From Ustulina deusta (taxonomy: Eukaryota > Ascomycota > Sordariomycetes > Xylariales > Xylariaceae), in assembly GCA_023159155.1 (NCBI GenBank), contig JAJNNX010000021.1, positions 434,001-498,000 of the forward strand: a stretch of 64,000 nucleotides of DNA, written 5' to 3'. Under the pieces are notes generated by a model that saw only the letters and a program-made list of their open reading frames with translations, was not told where the DNA came from and made no database searches. This document shows positions 35,468-47,066 of this stretch, piece by piece (the stretch's first letter is position 1; the number at the start of each line of letters is the position of its first letter). A program made the position numbers and the translations under genes.

Positions 35468-35868
35468 AAATAATTTGACGTTCATCATTTTATCGAACTA
35501 TAGAAGGTAACAATTACGTAACGAGCTCCTGTTCGTAGATCCCAAATAGCATGGGGGACTCCATTTTTATATCCTAAAACCTCCACACTTAGGTAGTCTT
35601 AAAGCATTCTCTCCTGGGTAGTGGGAACTGTGTTTCTAGACTATAATCCTAATTCGAATTCGTAATCTTGCCATTCACCACGAATATCCCAGATGGGGGA
35701 TAGGTTCCCTCTACCAGATCGAAATACATTTAATAGGGCTAATCGTATTTGATTCCGGAGCCACTCCCACTTAATTTATAAAGTTTTGGCCCTCATATAA
35801 CTTGAATTGACAATACAGATACCCCGCAAGTTATTAACTACCCTACGGTGGGTTTAGGATCTGTCAGC

Positions 35869-37125
35869 TCATACAAGCTCCATTTCACTGGTGTTTGTGG
35901 ATGATTTGGCAGACGCTGGTAGGTGATAGCAAAGGAAAGCTGGCAATACCAGCAGGCAAGAGCAAGTTAGTCCGACATTTATCTCGAGTGTACTAGATGG
36001 TTGTTAGATTGACTGGAAAACTAGGAATTGGGGATAGCTAACTTACGCCCATAACGACACCTGGGAGAGATTATAAGTAGCATCACAGCTACTTTGAAGT
36101 ATCGGTGTCTTTCCCAGTCTGACAAGGCTTGCAACGCAGGCACTAGGAAAATCATCAGCTTTTTTGAAACCCCGCATTAGGAGTAAGGACTGGCAAGAAC
36201 CTACAATATGCCGACACCGAAGACAGCTATAAGCCTGCGCTTCCGTTTCGGTGCCATGTTTAACTTCCAAATGAAAGGGATCGGGAGAATCAGTACGTAG
36301 ATATCTACTAGAGCATTCCAAGCCCCACTAAGCCAGGCGAGAACCACTGGATTTGCGCAATGGCCTGAAAGAGCGTTGTTCCATGCTTTTCCAATTGGGA
36401 GACAGAAAAATACAATCCCAATGAACAGCCCCAGGCCCACGAGAGAAGAAACGACAATGCCACCATTCACAAGCACTTTAGCTGTTGCGTCGGGGCTAAA
36501 TATTCGGCGGTAGAAGAAAAGGAAGCCAAGTTTGATATAAGTGGCCGTTACAAAATAAATCCAAGATGCAATTGTTTCCCACTGCCCAAATTCATTAGCC
36601 GTATTTGAAAACAAACATAGCAGGTTAGCAACCGAACCTTTAAGGCATTTTCCAACCATTCGAGGGGTACATCCCAGATGTGACGGCCGAGTCCCCATGA
36701 CATAGCTGGGAATGAGATCAGTAGAATATAGCGAAGGGAAGATAATGAGATGGTATAAACATACACTTAAATAAAACTCCGGAGAAGGCTACTACGCCAG
36801 CCTTTAGAACACGAGTCAGCAGTCGGAGTGGGCACCACGATGTACCATTTACCCACATAAGAAATAACACAGAGGTCTGTTTTGTTATGCATTGGTAAAT
36901 ATTATTTGACTTCGATTCCTGATGCCACTCACAATCACTGACACCTAGCCTCAATGAGGAGATCTGAAGCTGTGTGTATATTCTCATTACCACAGACAGT
37001 GTGGTGATAATGAGAAAGATGGTGTGGACAATAATGATCTGATTGTCGTCATTGGGCGGGCTGACAAAATTAGGTACAACACCTGGAGGAGCAGATACAA
37101 CTCCGTGAGACAATTGAGACGCCAT
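35869..37125 (-). CDS. PTH11-like integral membrane protein (fungal rhodopsin-domain family)
   Basis: Seven exons, 37125-36933, 36876-36857, 36801-36765, 36705-36638, 36581-36205, 36142-36047, 35992-35869, join in frame to 304 aa. The second exon is only 20 nt. Hydrophobic segments include IIIVHTIFLIITTLSVV, YFVTATYIKLGFLFFY, GLGLFIGIVFFCLPI and a last one with EINVGLTCSCLLVLPA. The order, together with the hallmark YRRIF, the CANPVV-region Cys and the C-terminal SLVRL...Y and ATLEINVG segments, fits the PTH11-like, seven-helix family of putative surface receptors. No CFEM domain precedes the helices. The C-terminal tail is very short, unusual for this family, so signalling may be reduced or the gene shortened. 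Confidence 0.82.
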
Positions 37126-38187
37126 TGTATGTCTCTAGTTAAATATATCAGTTATGAAACCTCGAGCGAGAGAATAAATATGACCGAATAGTGTAATATC
37201 TGCTGATAAGATGGTGAACGGCAATCGAAGTCGATACGAAGAAGGTTTGAGTGAAGCTTTGGATGTCAGCCACAAAAACCATTCCAGTTATTTCAGCTCA
37301 TAATTATTTGGAAAACACATTATCAGGCAAGATTGGGTGGATAACGTTGGGAAGAGGAACAGTTAAGTTACTTTGCAAAAGTGAACACACAAGAACATCG
37401 ATCTTGCGGAGGTTCACCCAAAACTTGAATCGAAGGACTGATTCGTTAGAGCAGATCCGCCCGTGGTCCTGATCCCCGCCGGTTCCAGCCGCGTGGGTTT
37501 GAATCCGTTTCCCGCTGCAAGGCCATCGCAGAGAGAAATGTAGGTGCCAGGGGCACCACTTGTTGGTGAAAGTCTATTGGGTGAGCTATCTAGGAAGCTA
37601 GATCCGATACCTAACAGCGCTATTAGTCTTCGCTAGTTAGCTCATTTCCGTTTCTCCCTTGAAACAATTCGGCTGGACGAACACATTTTAGTTACGGCCG
37701 AGAGGCTGCATATGCGCTCATACTCAGCCAACAACTACAAACAGTTATGGTATGGTGTTTCATGCAACATACCACGTCACTCGCAAACAGGCCCCAACTA
37801 GCGGGACAGTCAATCTCCCCGCTTCTAGCTACTCTGCTGCCATTACACAAAACAAGGCTATGTGCAATATAATTGGTGTCGGCGAAAGGTCTCGCATAAG
37901 CCAAAAGCTTGTAAATCGAATGTACGACAAAGTACAGTTAGAATTCCCGACACTTCCGCGTCCAGTCACACCAACATACATTTCTTGCATCTAACCGAAA
38001 TGGTCCCTCTCACTGTCATCACAATACTCGTCATTTCGATAAATAGGAGAGGGGCAATCCGTGTTTATACGGTCGTGTATCTTCAATCCTTTTGACCGGG
38101 CCACCCATTATCCCGATTTCTTATACATTGTTCTTTGCGAGGATTTCCTCACCGACAACGCCAACATTGAAATCGCAACTTGCGCCA
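37126..38187. other. Intergenic
   Basis: Divergent region between the PTH11-like gene and the sulfotransferase-like pseudogene. A tRNA-like GGGTTTGAATCC lies near 37494 without a foldable tRNA around it. Confidence 0.35.
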
Positions 38188-39034
38188 TGGGTGGTGTCGC
38201 ATCTATACCTACGGATCCCTCACAGAAGGTCCAGGTCATCTCGGCGGGCTATTCGCGAACAGGAACAGTGTCCATGTCGCTGGCCTTGCAAGAGTTACTC
38301 AATGGCCCGGTGCTTCACGGAGGGACCCAGATACTAGTTCGGGATGATGGTGAGTTCGATCCTACTGAATAGAAATACGACTTAGCAAGAGAGAAAAAAA
38401 CTCAGTCAGCCTTAGACTACTGTGCGACTTGGATCGGCGCCTACTGAGGGAGAAACGCTGGCGATAAGGAGCAGACGCTTAAACTCGTTCGAAAAACTAC
38501 GGCCGGCTTCGTAGCTACTGCAGACTTCCCCCCTTACGACTTCATGTCTGAAATGATGGAACACTATCCCGACGCGAAGGTCGTTTGAGTTAACAGGGAC
38601 CCGGAGAAATGGTGGAACAGTGTGGCTGCCTTGACTAGCCGGACCACTCCGTGTTGGTAAGGGGTCGTGATGGCGCCAATTCCGGGATGGAGGTATCTCC
38701 CCTCGTTCGCGAACGAATACACTCGATCAACTCTACAATTAGCTGGCGTAACCGGAAACACTGCGAGTCCGGTCGAGCTCGTTAAAAAGGGTGGTCCCCG
38801 TGAGTGCACATTCTTCTCATCTGCGCTCAACCACGGTCGTTTTCTAAGCTCATTCGAGCGCTTCGCGCAGCTAACAATCACACAATTGTAGATATTTTGC
38901 AGGCTCATCGTGACAAAATTCGATCACTTGTTCCTCAAGGTCAGCTTTTGGTGACGGACCTTGGAGACGAGCTTTTCTTTATACCTTCACTTTACAATGT
39001 TTTTCTGACAGAGCTATTATTGGGTATTCACTAA
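38188..39034 (+). pseudogene. Decayed sulfotransferase-family (Sulfotransferase_4 type) gene
   Basis: A good first exon starts at 38188 (MGGVASIPTDPSQKV, then SAGYSRTGTVSMSLALQ, the P-loop-like nucleotide-binding region, and LHGGTQ) and ends at a GTGAGT near 38351. Downstream, family-like pieces appear in several frames with stops between them. Examples are TAGFVATADFP and YPDAKVV, followed at once by TGA near 38587, then RDPEKWWNSV, a TAA near 38658, PIPGWRYLPSF and LVPQGQLLV. The order matches the fungal PF17784 family, which contains putative sulfotransferases. In-frame stops and frame changes mark it as broken. Some of the stops could arise from RIP-like C-to-T changes. Confidence 0.72.
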
Positions 39035-40625
39035 GACCATTTGGATCTTTCAAGATGATGCCACATGAATACATAGATTAGAATTGTATATAAGGCGTTA
39101 CATTAAAAAATACCCTACCGACTCCAAAGCGTAAAATGTATCGATTCAAAAAATAAAAATAAAAATAAAAATAAAAACTACTCAGGTTGTGTCTGTCAGA
39201 TTTTAAGCTCTCGCCTGGTTATTAGCTTGATTTTGTTGATTGCCCTCTCTCTTTCTGCTTAAAAAGGGGTTAGGAATCCACCCTGGAATAAATCAACCTT
39301 GAAATGATGGATCTCTGCATTAGAGGCAATAATGAAAAAGTTGATGTAATGTATTTATTTGCTTGGTTTTCCCTCCATGTCTAATTGTGGGAATATTTTT
39401 GTTCGTAATGTAGTCAAAGGACAAAAGCCCGAATAATGCAGTACATTTTCAGGTAAAGGCTAAATAATGCGATATGCTCAACAACCATACATTTAATATC
39501 AGCATAGCTGCAACATTTGTGGCCGGCAATTATGCAAGGGAGGCCGGAGGATTTCTGCGATACGCATATACAGGCCTAGCCACCCATATCAAATTCCAAC
39601 CCTCGTGAATTGGCCTTCCGTCACAACCAATATCCAAGTCTTTCCCAGTTGCCCAATCACGAAATCTATTCGATGCCCTCGGTCATGACTTGGCCCGGAA
39701 ACTCGAGCCTAGAGATCGTGATGGTGCTACTGACTATAGGATTTAGGCCTTGTTAGTAAGTATGTACCTCCTCCAGGGCCCCTTTTTAATGTCCTCAACC
39801 CTGTAGAACCTGTTAACCAAACAATCCACATGTCGAACGCTCATGTTCTTGAAAATCAGCCGACTTGAGCTGCAATTCTCCATAGTAGTGTCATGAGGAC
39901 GTACTAATCCTAAACACCCCCACCCCAGATACTTAAGCAAAGGACTTAAGCGCGTAGTTTAAGGCATTAACATCGATAAGAGACTCGAACCCCGTGGTTT
40001 AATCATGCTTACAAGTACAATAGGGGTTTTGGCGACGACCACCGGAACTCGAGGCTAATGGCGTCGTTGCGAGGCGTTTTGTACCCGGAACACCGACGTC
40101 AGCCGCTATATATGCATGACAACGGAGATGGTGGATTCAAGTTTCTCTCTAGCTTGGTGGTAGTAACCTTGATCCCTGACTGCAGAAGCGCTTGGCGCCG
40201 CCGTCCTTGTCGATCATGGGGATTCCGTTTTATCACTGACTTCGCAACGGGACGTTGAGTCATTTATCCTTTTCAATAAGTTCAACATATACGGCTTTCT
40301 TCTAATCTACTTACGCAGTTATATCTTCACCATTCTTACGCTGAATTTAGTTGTGAAAGAGTGATAATTATACATGTAAGTAAGGTTAAGAGGCGAGTCA
40401 ACTTGATGGTTGTAATCAAATCCCACGTTGTGGTCTTGGGGTTGTTATGAATTGCCATGTGTAACTTGCGCCAATTGTTTGTTGACGTAATTATTATAGC
40501 AAGAATGGAAGTCTATTAGTGGAAATAACGTAAGAAAGGCTACAGTCATACTAAGTGCAAATATAGAATAACGCAGGAATGTACGAAAGCATCTCTAACT
40601 CCGATGCCACAGGATCCTAACCCAA
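39035..40625. other. Intergenic
   Basis: AT-rich, with an (AAAAT)n tract at 39149-39177. No gene or element was recognised. It forms the 3' flank of the FAD oxidase. Confidence 0.4.
39149..39177. repeat. (AAAAT)n microsatellite
   Basis: Short tandem repeat of AAAAT, about five units, in the intergenic region. Confidence 0.85.
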
Positions 40626-42104
40626 CTAGCTAAAGGACCAACCTCCAGTCATAGTGGTAAAGAAATCATCTGGGTCGTATTTCGCCTTTATCTGCTGCAG
40701 CTGCGGGTAGCTCGGGAACGACTTCAGAGCATGTTGGTCAGCGTGCGCCTCGTTCAGGAATAAAGGCAAGCCCTCGGCATTCGGTGTCCCGTCTACCAGC
40801 TCCTTGAAGCTCGCTTGGATTTCGTTGTACTTTTCCGTGCTGATCAGCGAAGGTGTCGTGAGAGTGTACTCGGCCCAGAACCATGGCCCATCAGGCATCT
40901 CCATGGCATTTCCACCTTGTTCCTTGCTCGCGTCGGTCAAACTCTTGGGCACGGGGTTGTAGTCGAGGTGGATGTAGGTGTAGTCGCCTTTGTGGTCCTG
41001 CGACCACTGATGAAACCGCTGCCATGTCGTCCGGTAGCTGTCGTCATCGGCGCGGTGCACGCCCACGCGGAAAATATTGTCTGCTCGACTGATCCGGGCT
41101 AGATTGGGAAGTAGCAAGTTTGCCACCTGGGGATACGTCTTGGGCCCTAGTGTATTCAGGATGTGGGGGATTGCGGTAAAATTCGCATATGCATCTCCTG
41201 GGTCTTCGCCGTCGTATACGAGGAACATGACGACGGCCTGATCAAGCCCGAGGTCAAGATCCGGTGTCGTCAAGATATTGAAGTTCATCAAAATGGCAGC
41301 TTTCGGGTCCGTGTTGTATAAGATGAAGTCGCGAGTTGCGTTGAGAATCTTCTCGCTGTGATCCGTGACGTATAGAAGATTCCCGGCGTATAAAGTACCG
41401 ATAGGTCGGCTTTGGACAGTGTACTTCGTCACCACACCGAAGGCATTGCCACCCCCTCCGCGAAGGCTCAAGAAAAGATCGGGATTCTCAGTGCTGGAGG
41501 CCGTAACGATGTCGCCGCTGGGTAAGACAACTTCGAGTTCTCTGAAACTGTCACAAGCCATGCCGTACTGTGGTGATAGGTAGCTCATTCCTCCTCCAAG
41601 CGCCAGGCCAGTTCCAACGTCGTAAATGCGCCCACCAACAACCGTTCGATCGTATTGCAGATAGTAGTCGTATAGCTCACCCCAGCTACTTCCAGGCTCA
41701 TATGTTGCAAGGGTCGTAGACTCATCGTATGACTTACCGGTCATCTCGCCCAAGTCTATGAGAACACCACCCTCTACAGATGAGAACAAGTCATTGGTAT
41801 TGTGACCAGCTGCTTTGATCGCGAATCGTGAGCCAGTCGCTTTGATTGTCTTTAGGATTAGAGAAACATCCTGGGCATTTTCAGGGTAGACAACGCAAGC
41901 TGGGGTGTGAGCAGTAAGTTTTGTGTTCCAGTAGCTATTGCGACTGTTGATATATCGGAAATCGAGCTGGCTAACTGCCGTTTTCCCGGTTCCCAGGGTG
42001 GAAGTGAGGTTTTGGCATGCGGCCGATGGCTCCTCGAGACCGAGGAGACCGAACACGAGTGAGCTCATGGATAGAGCCGTCGTAAGTAGTCGTACGGACG
42101 ACAT
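40626..42104 (-). CDS. Secreted FAD-linked oxidoreductase (BBE/PCMH type)
   Basis: Single-exon 492-aa protein. Residues 1-30 form a signal peptide (LLTTALSMSSLVFGLLG). The PCMH-type FAD-binding domain follows: HTPACVVYPENAQDVS, FAIKAAGHNTND with the His that usually carries FAD covalently, EPGSSWGELYDY, VGTGLALGGGMSYLS and SLRGGGGNAFGVVTKY. The C-terminus has the berberine-bridge (BBE) signature KYDPDDFF. The usual second attachment Cys of bicovalent enzymes is not seen near VGTGLALGGG, so attachment through His alone is expected. The common GGH is AGH here. These enzymes oxidise alcohols, sugars or secondary metabolites; the substrate is unknown. Confidence 0.9.
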   Translation of the reverse strand: MSSVRLLTTALSMSSLVFGLLGLEEPSAACQNLTSTLGTGKTAVSQLDFRYINSRNSYWNTKLTAHTPACVVYPENAQDVSLILKTIKATGSRFAIKAAGHNTNDLFSSVEGGVLIDLGEMTGKSYDESTTLATYEPGSSWGELYDYYLQYDRTVVGGRIYDVGTGLALGGGMSYLSPQYGMACDSFRELEVVLPSGDIVTASSTENPDLFLSLRGGGGNAFGVVTKYTVQSRPIGTLYAGNLLYVTDHSEKILNATRDFILYNTDPKAAILMNFNILTTPDLDLGLDQAVVMFLVYDGEDPGDAYANFTAIPHILNTLGPKTYPQVANLLLPNLARISRADNIFRVGVHRADDDSYRTTWQRFHQWSQDHKGDYTYIHLDYNPVPKSLTDASKEQGGNAMEMPDGPWFWAEYTLTTPSLISTEKYNEIQASFKELVDGTPNAEGLPLFLNEAHADQHALKSFPSYPQLQQIKAKYDPDDFFTTMTGGWSFS

Positions 42105-43123
42105 GGTGAGGGATGTTAGAGTATTGTGAAGCTATGCCGGGAATTTCATATTTCGAACTCATTACGACATCGCATTCTTATATAGGTATCTACATTCCAG
42201 ACCACTGTAGCTAAATCCAAGGGCATATGACAAGCCTTATGTTTTCTTTTTCGGCCAAGGGCCGTTTATGTTCATATGAGTGAGAGGAGTGACTCCATGG
42301 AGTGGACATATCGTGTCGATGCTAGCTCCCAGCTGAAAACGAGACTTTCATGTGGGGATGGCGCTTCCCTTAGCATCGTACCGCCTCTCTTGGGAGGCGA
42401 ATATGTGGAGGTCATTTTGTCGTATGATAGGCGCATATGTTGCGGCACATTTTATTTTTCACATCAGCGTTCACATCTATAGGTTTCTTAATCAAGAATG
42501 AACAAGGCCACGGGATGCCGGACGAGGAAAGCCGTGATGGTCGATTTTTCTTCGATAAAGCTATGGCGACCTTGTTTTTCAGCTTCATTCAAGACGGCCG
42601 ATCAGGTGTAGATATCCAAGACAATAAGCAAGGCAGTTTAGTTTGCAATCAGGATTTTCTCGGGCTAAGCCTGGCTGAGATGTTTGTTGTCGACTCATGA
42701 TGCTTATCGTTATATTGTGATAGGCACTCCAAGTCGATCAGTGGATTATGTTGTTGTTCAAACCTGGAGTTGAGGCTAACGAGGGATGGTTGGTTGGGAA
42801 GCCGGAAAATAGACTATCAACTTACCTAACCCAAGGTAGCAGTGTGATGTGCACTATTGGGCCATAGTGTAGTGGTCCCACTAGGCAGTGTGGGACCGAA
42901 GATCAGGTGCCGATTACCGTATTTAGTCTAGCCCAGATCTAGCGATGAATCTGCCGACACTCTCCGCCAAAATTTCCATCATCATGTCAACCCCACCAAA
43001 TCTGAAATTCAGAACGAAACAACCCCACCATTAATGAATACTCCTCTCTAGCGCCATCTCTGCCATCACCGTCAATCATCTGCAGTTGCGCAAAACGCAC
43101 ATGACAACAATCCCCTGAACAAG
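42105..43123. other. Divergent intergenic region, accessory/core border
   Basis: Separates the FAD oxidase from NOB1. No supported gene. This is where gene content changes from accessory to housekeeping. Confidence 0.4.
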
Positions 43124-44527
43124 ATGGCGACCGTACAAGACGTCCAGAGCCCGCCGACGGCGCCTGCATCTGACCAGACAGACCCTTCGACTACCGAGAC
43201 GACCCCTTCGAAGCCCATACACGCCTTGATCCTCGATGCAGGACCCCTCATTAAGAACGATCCGCCCGTGAGCACTCTGCTTGCCCAGGCACACGAGCTC
43301 TACACTCTTCCATCCGTCGTATCCGAGATCCGCGATGCTGCGACGCGGTCGCGTGTCGAGACCACACTTCTTCCCTTCCTCAAACTACGGTCTCCGCGGC
43401 CCGCAAGCATTAAATTCGTCACCGACTTTGCCCGCCGCACCGGTGACCTTGAGGTCCTCAGCAAGCCTGATATCCACCTCATGGCCCTAGCCTACGAACT
43501 GGAGTGTGAGATGAACGGCGGCGACTGGCGGCTACGGAAGACTCCTGGTCAGAAGGGCGTAAATGGGAAGTCCCCCGCACAACTAGAGAAGGAGAAAGTA
43601 GAAGGATCGAACAATGACGAAGCCGCTAGAGAGGCACCGGTAGAGGAAACTCAAGACGTCGAAGAATCAGCGAAGATCGAGGAGGATACAATAGAAGAGA
43701 CGTCAGTATCCGATCCTGTGGAGGCTACAGATCCATCAACAGAATTGGTACAACCTACCATCCAGCAAGAAACCATCACTCAAAAACTCGACTCTCTAAG
43801 CTTAGAACAGTCAGCGACTCCCACAGTAGATTTTGCTACAAAAAACACGGCGACAGACGATGCCAAACCACTGGAGGAAGAAGAAGACGGCGACGACGAA
43901 GGTTGGATCACACCCTCGAACTTTCAGAAGCACCAAGCCAAAAACCAAGTAGCGCTACCGGGGCAGCCCGTTCAGCGGTTTCTAAAAGTGGCGCTCCTGA
44001 CATCCGACTACGCCATGCAAAACGTCCTGCTACGGATAAACCTCAACCTCGTATCCTCGGGCTTCGCACGGATCACGCGCGTGAAGACGTGGGTACTCCG
44101 GTGCCACGGCTGCTTCCAGATCACGCGTGACACATCCAAGCAATTCTGCCCGCGCTGTGGCCAGCCGACACTAACGCGCGTGAGCTGCTCAACAGACCAG
44201 GCAGGCAATTTCGCCATCTATCTCAAGAAGAATTTCCAGTGGAACAACCGGGGCAACGTGTACAGCGTGCCGAAGCCCGTGCACGGCTCGGCGAGCGGAA
44301 AGGCGCGGGGACCGGGAGGCGGGAAGAACGGTTGGGGACGGGAACTCATCTTCGCCGAGGACCAAAAGGAGTACGAGAGGAAGTCCACCGAGCAGCGCAG
44401 GGCTAAGCAGAGGGATCTCATGGATGACGATTACTTGCCTAGTATTCTGAGTGGGAACAGACAATCTGGTCCTGGGAAGATACGGGTCGGTGCCGGGCGG
44501 AACATCAACTCGAAGAAGAGGTTTTAA
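43124..44527 (+). CDS. NOB1: NOB1, 20S pre-rRNA D-site endonuclease
   Basis: Intronless 467-aa protein. It cleaves site D of 20S pre-rRNA to make mature 18S rRNA in late cytoplasmic 40S assembly. The N-terminal PIN domain is seen: LILDAGPLIK with the first metal-binding Asp, LPSVVSEIRD, FARRTGDLEVLSKPDIHLMALAY with the other acidic residues. An acidic, Glu-rich linker of about 130 residues follows. The DGDDEGWITPSN motif then precedes the zinc ribbon, whose four Cys are in CHGCF and CPRCG. The basic C-terminus ends NSKKRF. Everything needed for activity appears intact. Confidence 0.97.
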   Translation: MATVQDVQSPPTAPASDQTDPSTTETTPSKPIHALILDAGPLIKNDPPVSTLLAQAHELYTLPSVVSEIRDAATRSRVETTLLPFLKLRSPRPASIKFVTDFARRTGDLEVLSKPDIHLMALAYELECEMNGGDWRLRKTPGQKGVNGKSPAQLEKEKVEGSNNDEAAREAPVEETQDVEESAKIEEDTIEETSVSDPVEATDPSTELVQPTIQQETITQKLDSLSLEQSATPTVDFATKNTATDDAKPLEEEEDGDDEGWITPSNFQKHQAKNQVALPGQPVQRFLKVALLTSDYAMQNVLLRINLNLVSSGFARITRVKTWVLRCHGCFQITRDTSKQFCPRCGQPTLTRVSCSTDQAGNFAIYLKKNFQWNNRGNVYSVPKPVHGSASGKARGPGGGKNGWGRELIFAEDQKEYERKSTEQRRAKQRDLMDDDYLPSILSGNRQSGPGKIRVGAGRNINSKKRF

Positions 44528-44920
44528 AGTACAAGCACATAGCACCATCAAAATAGAGTGATACCAGGAATTGTTGCTTTCTTTATTTTTTGACTGCTTC
44601 TGGTGTGACATGGCCGGCCGCTATGGCGCCGTAGGCCTCGCTGGATTCGCTGGGTTCTGAACTCCAGCGCTTCTTGCTAGGATTGTGCCTATTAGAGGAC
44701 TAACCACTGAAGCCGCGAAGATCCTAGTCCCTAGCACCAGCTAGACGCATCCAGACACATTTCCAAGACGATATTCGACAAACATCTTTTAGTCCCCCTG
44801 GACGCCGTAACGCCTGCAGATAATCCGCATGATATTGAGAAACGCAGCCGCGCCGCCACGAAGCCATCGACTATCGTTCGATTCGGTCTATTTCACCCTT
44901 GTTTCCATCGAGACGGCGCA
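44528..44920. other. Convergent 3' flank of NOB1 and NOP10
   Basis: About 390 bp between two convergent ribosome-biogenesis genes. No further feature. Confidence 0.45.
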
Positions 44921-45343
44921 TCATTGGGTTTCGGCGACCTTGTTCTCTGCAGAAAGAAAGAGGGACATGTTAGCGCGGCGGTCCAGACATCTCGCGACGA
45001 ATAGAAGTGTGTGTGCCCGAAGCGATTCTCGCGCCAGAGAATGGATGGCAAGGGCGATGGGCGATGGGCGAGGAAACCTGGCTTACTCTGCTGCGTCAAC
45101 AAGAGCCCGAAGCGCTTCTTCAGGGTCACGCGCTGCCGCGACCACTTGTCGTCGGGCGAGAAACGGGCCGGGTGCGCGGATTTGGTGACGGTGGCGTTGA
45201 GGACCTTCTTGAGCGTGTAGATGCGCCTGGTGGGTTTGGACTTGGTCAGTACGGATTTCTTCGCTGTGTTTTTCGAGGTTGGGATGGGCTCGCTCGCTCG
45301 CTACTGACTTTCCGCTCTCGTCGGGGGTGTACATTAAATGCAT
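44921..45343 (-). CDS. NOP10: NOP10, H/ACA ribonucleoprotein subunit
   Basis: Three exons, 45343-45309 (35 nt), 45226-45087 (140 nt) and 44946-44921 (26 nt), join to 66 aa. Introns are 82 nt (donor GTCAGT) and 140 nt (donor GTAAGC, branch GCTAAC, acceptor TGCAG). The protein begins [12 protein letters not shown] and continues RIYTLKKV, then [20 protein letters not shown], nearly invariant among eukaryotic Nop10 proteins. The C-terminus is LLLTQQKNKVAETQ. Nop10 bridges Cbf5/dyskerin and Nhp2 in the nucleolar particles that make pseudouridine in rRNA and snRNA. It is easily missed because no exon reads as a full ORF. Confidence 0.96.
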
Positions 45344-46752
45344 TTTGTCGGTTTGGGTGTGAGGACGGGAGTGATTGCCTTGCAGTCGCTGTGGAATCGG
45401 TATGTGCGTAGTTAGTTGTTGTCGGGGCGGTGCGAGATTGCTAGTTTCGGTGGATGGATGTCGTGGAACGTTGGTCGTGCTTTGTTCGAAGGTGAAGCTT
45501 CGAAATTATTTTCGACGCTGGCTCTCAATGCGTGATATAATTGGCTAGAGAGCTAGATGTGGGGTAGGTAGCACTTTTCTATTCTCGGCTAGTTATAAGA
45601 GTGGGTCTTTTCATGAGGTAAGCTTTGAGTTCTGGTTCAGCTGGATCTCGACCCAGGTAATATCTAGATTTGACTATCTCACCGGGAGATACCAAGAACT
45701 CACTCAATGAGGCCTAAATTTGTTGATCAACCCTATGCTTTAGAGTACTCAGTATGTATCTGTCATATCCGAAGTGACCAAAGTAGTTAGAGGTCATTAT
45801 GAAGCTGCTGTTGTCCTCCTTCACCTTTGTCCTCACAAGTCGTCACTTGCACTGAGAGAATCCTCAGCTCCAGGATGGTTCGGGATCTTATAATATATAT
45901 TCTTTATATCTGCCACTCTGTCGTCTTCACAACCGACCTAATGGACTTGTACCCGGATGCATTCATCGTGTTTGACCTGTGCTGCAGCACTGCTGTATGA
46001 GCCTCGTCGTGCAGGGAGTCCATAGAGTCTTCTTCTTCTCGTGGCACTTGTTTGTCACAAGTCTATTCCCCCGCGCTCATCGTTTATGGTACAGTCTAAA
46101 CTCTGAGAGCTTGAACTAGTTACGCCGCATGTTGAAGGAGAGCGAGCAAACTTGAAGTGGCTGAACAGTTCAAAAAGGGCGCTCAACACTAAGACAGAAA
46201 AGGCCTTCAAACTTAATGGAACCCATACCGATAGGTGTGAGTACTTCGTAACATGGCAAGCAGTCGATGGTTGTGCGAATCCCATGATACTCCATATCCT
46301 GTGGAGATTCCTTCACCACAAACACTGCTTGCCCACTAGGTAGACACTACAGAAAGTCTCGTTTGGTTTCATTCGCAGCGAGAATGCACGACAACAGTAC
46401 GGTCTGCGTATAAACACCCTCACTGCGGAGATCCTGTATTCCATCCCTTCTACAACATCAATGTCACCACCAGTGCCTAGGTCTAGGTGCACCACTGTTT
46501 CGATTGGCATCATCTCAGAGCTGGCATCTCTGAATTCAAACGTATACTACACGAACTGTTTCCTCGGAATCCGGTATTTCTACCTTCATAGGTAATCGTA
46601 GCGCAACTACTAGCTTATGCTACTATCGTCACTCCGGAACAGAACATTCCCGCAAGAGATCCCGAATTTCTAGGTCATGTTATTGGTGACTTTGGATACC
46701 AATTCCACCCAGCTTTTTTTTTTCTTTTCCCTTTTTCTTTTAATTCCGCCCC

Positions 46753-47066
46753 TAGTGAAGTGGTGTGAGTAGAATAGAGTGGCTAATAGATATAAGGGAA
46801 AACCACCTTGTGGCTTTACATATGGGAAGTGTATAAAAGACTATGAGCGCTGCTTTTGCTGTAATATCAGAAAAATCATCAACCACTCCTTAACTAGCAT
46901 TCGCGTTAAATTGAATTTTGCATTCTCTCTTGATCATTGGGTTTCCCAATACTAATCATTAAAATTATGCTAGGAAGTGTAGATTCTGCCTATCTTCTAG
47001 TATAAGGGCAACGTAAGTGTTCCCCATGCTAGCATGGTCTATTATTTACTATTGCCCACTTCACTA
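46753..47066. mobile_element. MITE-like element, copy 2
   Basis: A 314-bp element bounded by TAGTGAAGTGG and its inverse CCACTTCACTA, with TA at each end. It shares the termini and the internal GGAAGTGTAG-GCCTATCT block with copy 1 at 29170-29475; the rest has diverged. Only the ends and the right third align well. Confidence 0.65.

Larger units (their letters stand above)
34341..35868. other. Repeat-rich intergenic region
   Basis: Contains two dispersed-repeat relics listed separately (34813-34922 and 35263-35467) and a 13-nt G run at 34960-34972. ORFs at 34680-35168 overlap these repeats and look noncoding. Confidence 0.45.

Noticed and set aside
37485..37530. GGGTTTGAATCC, T-loop-like
   Set aside because: No acceptor stem or anticodon arm could be built around it.
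39985..40045. Minus-strand GGGGTTCGAGTC, T-loop-like
   Set aside because: T stem is partly paired, but there is no acceptor partner upstream.
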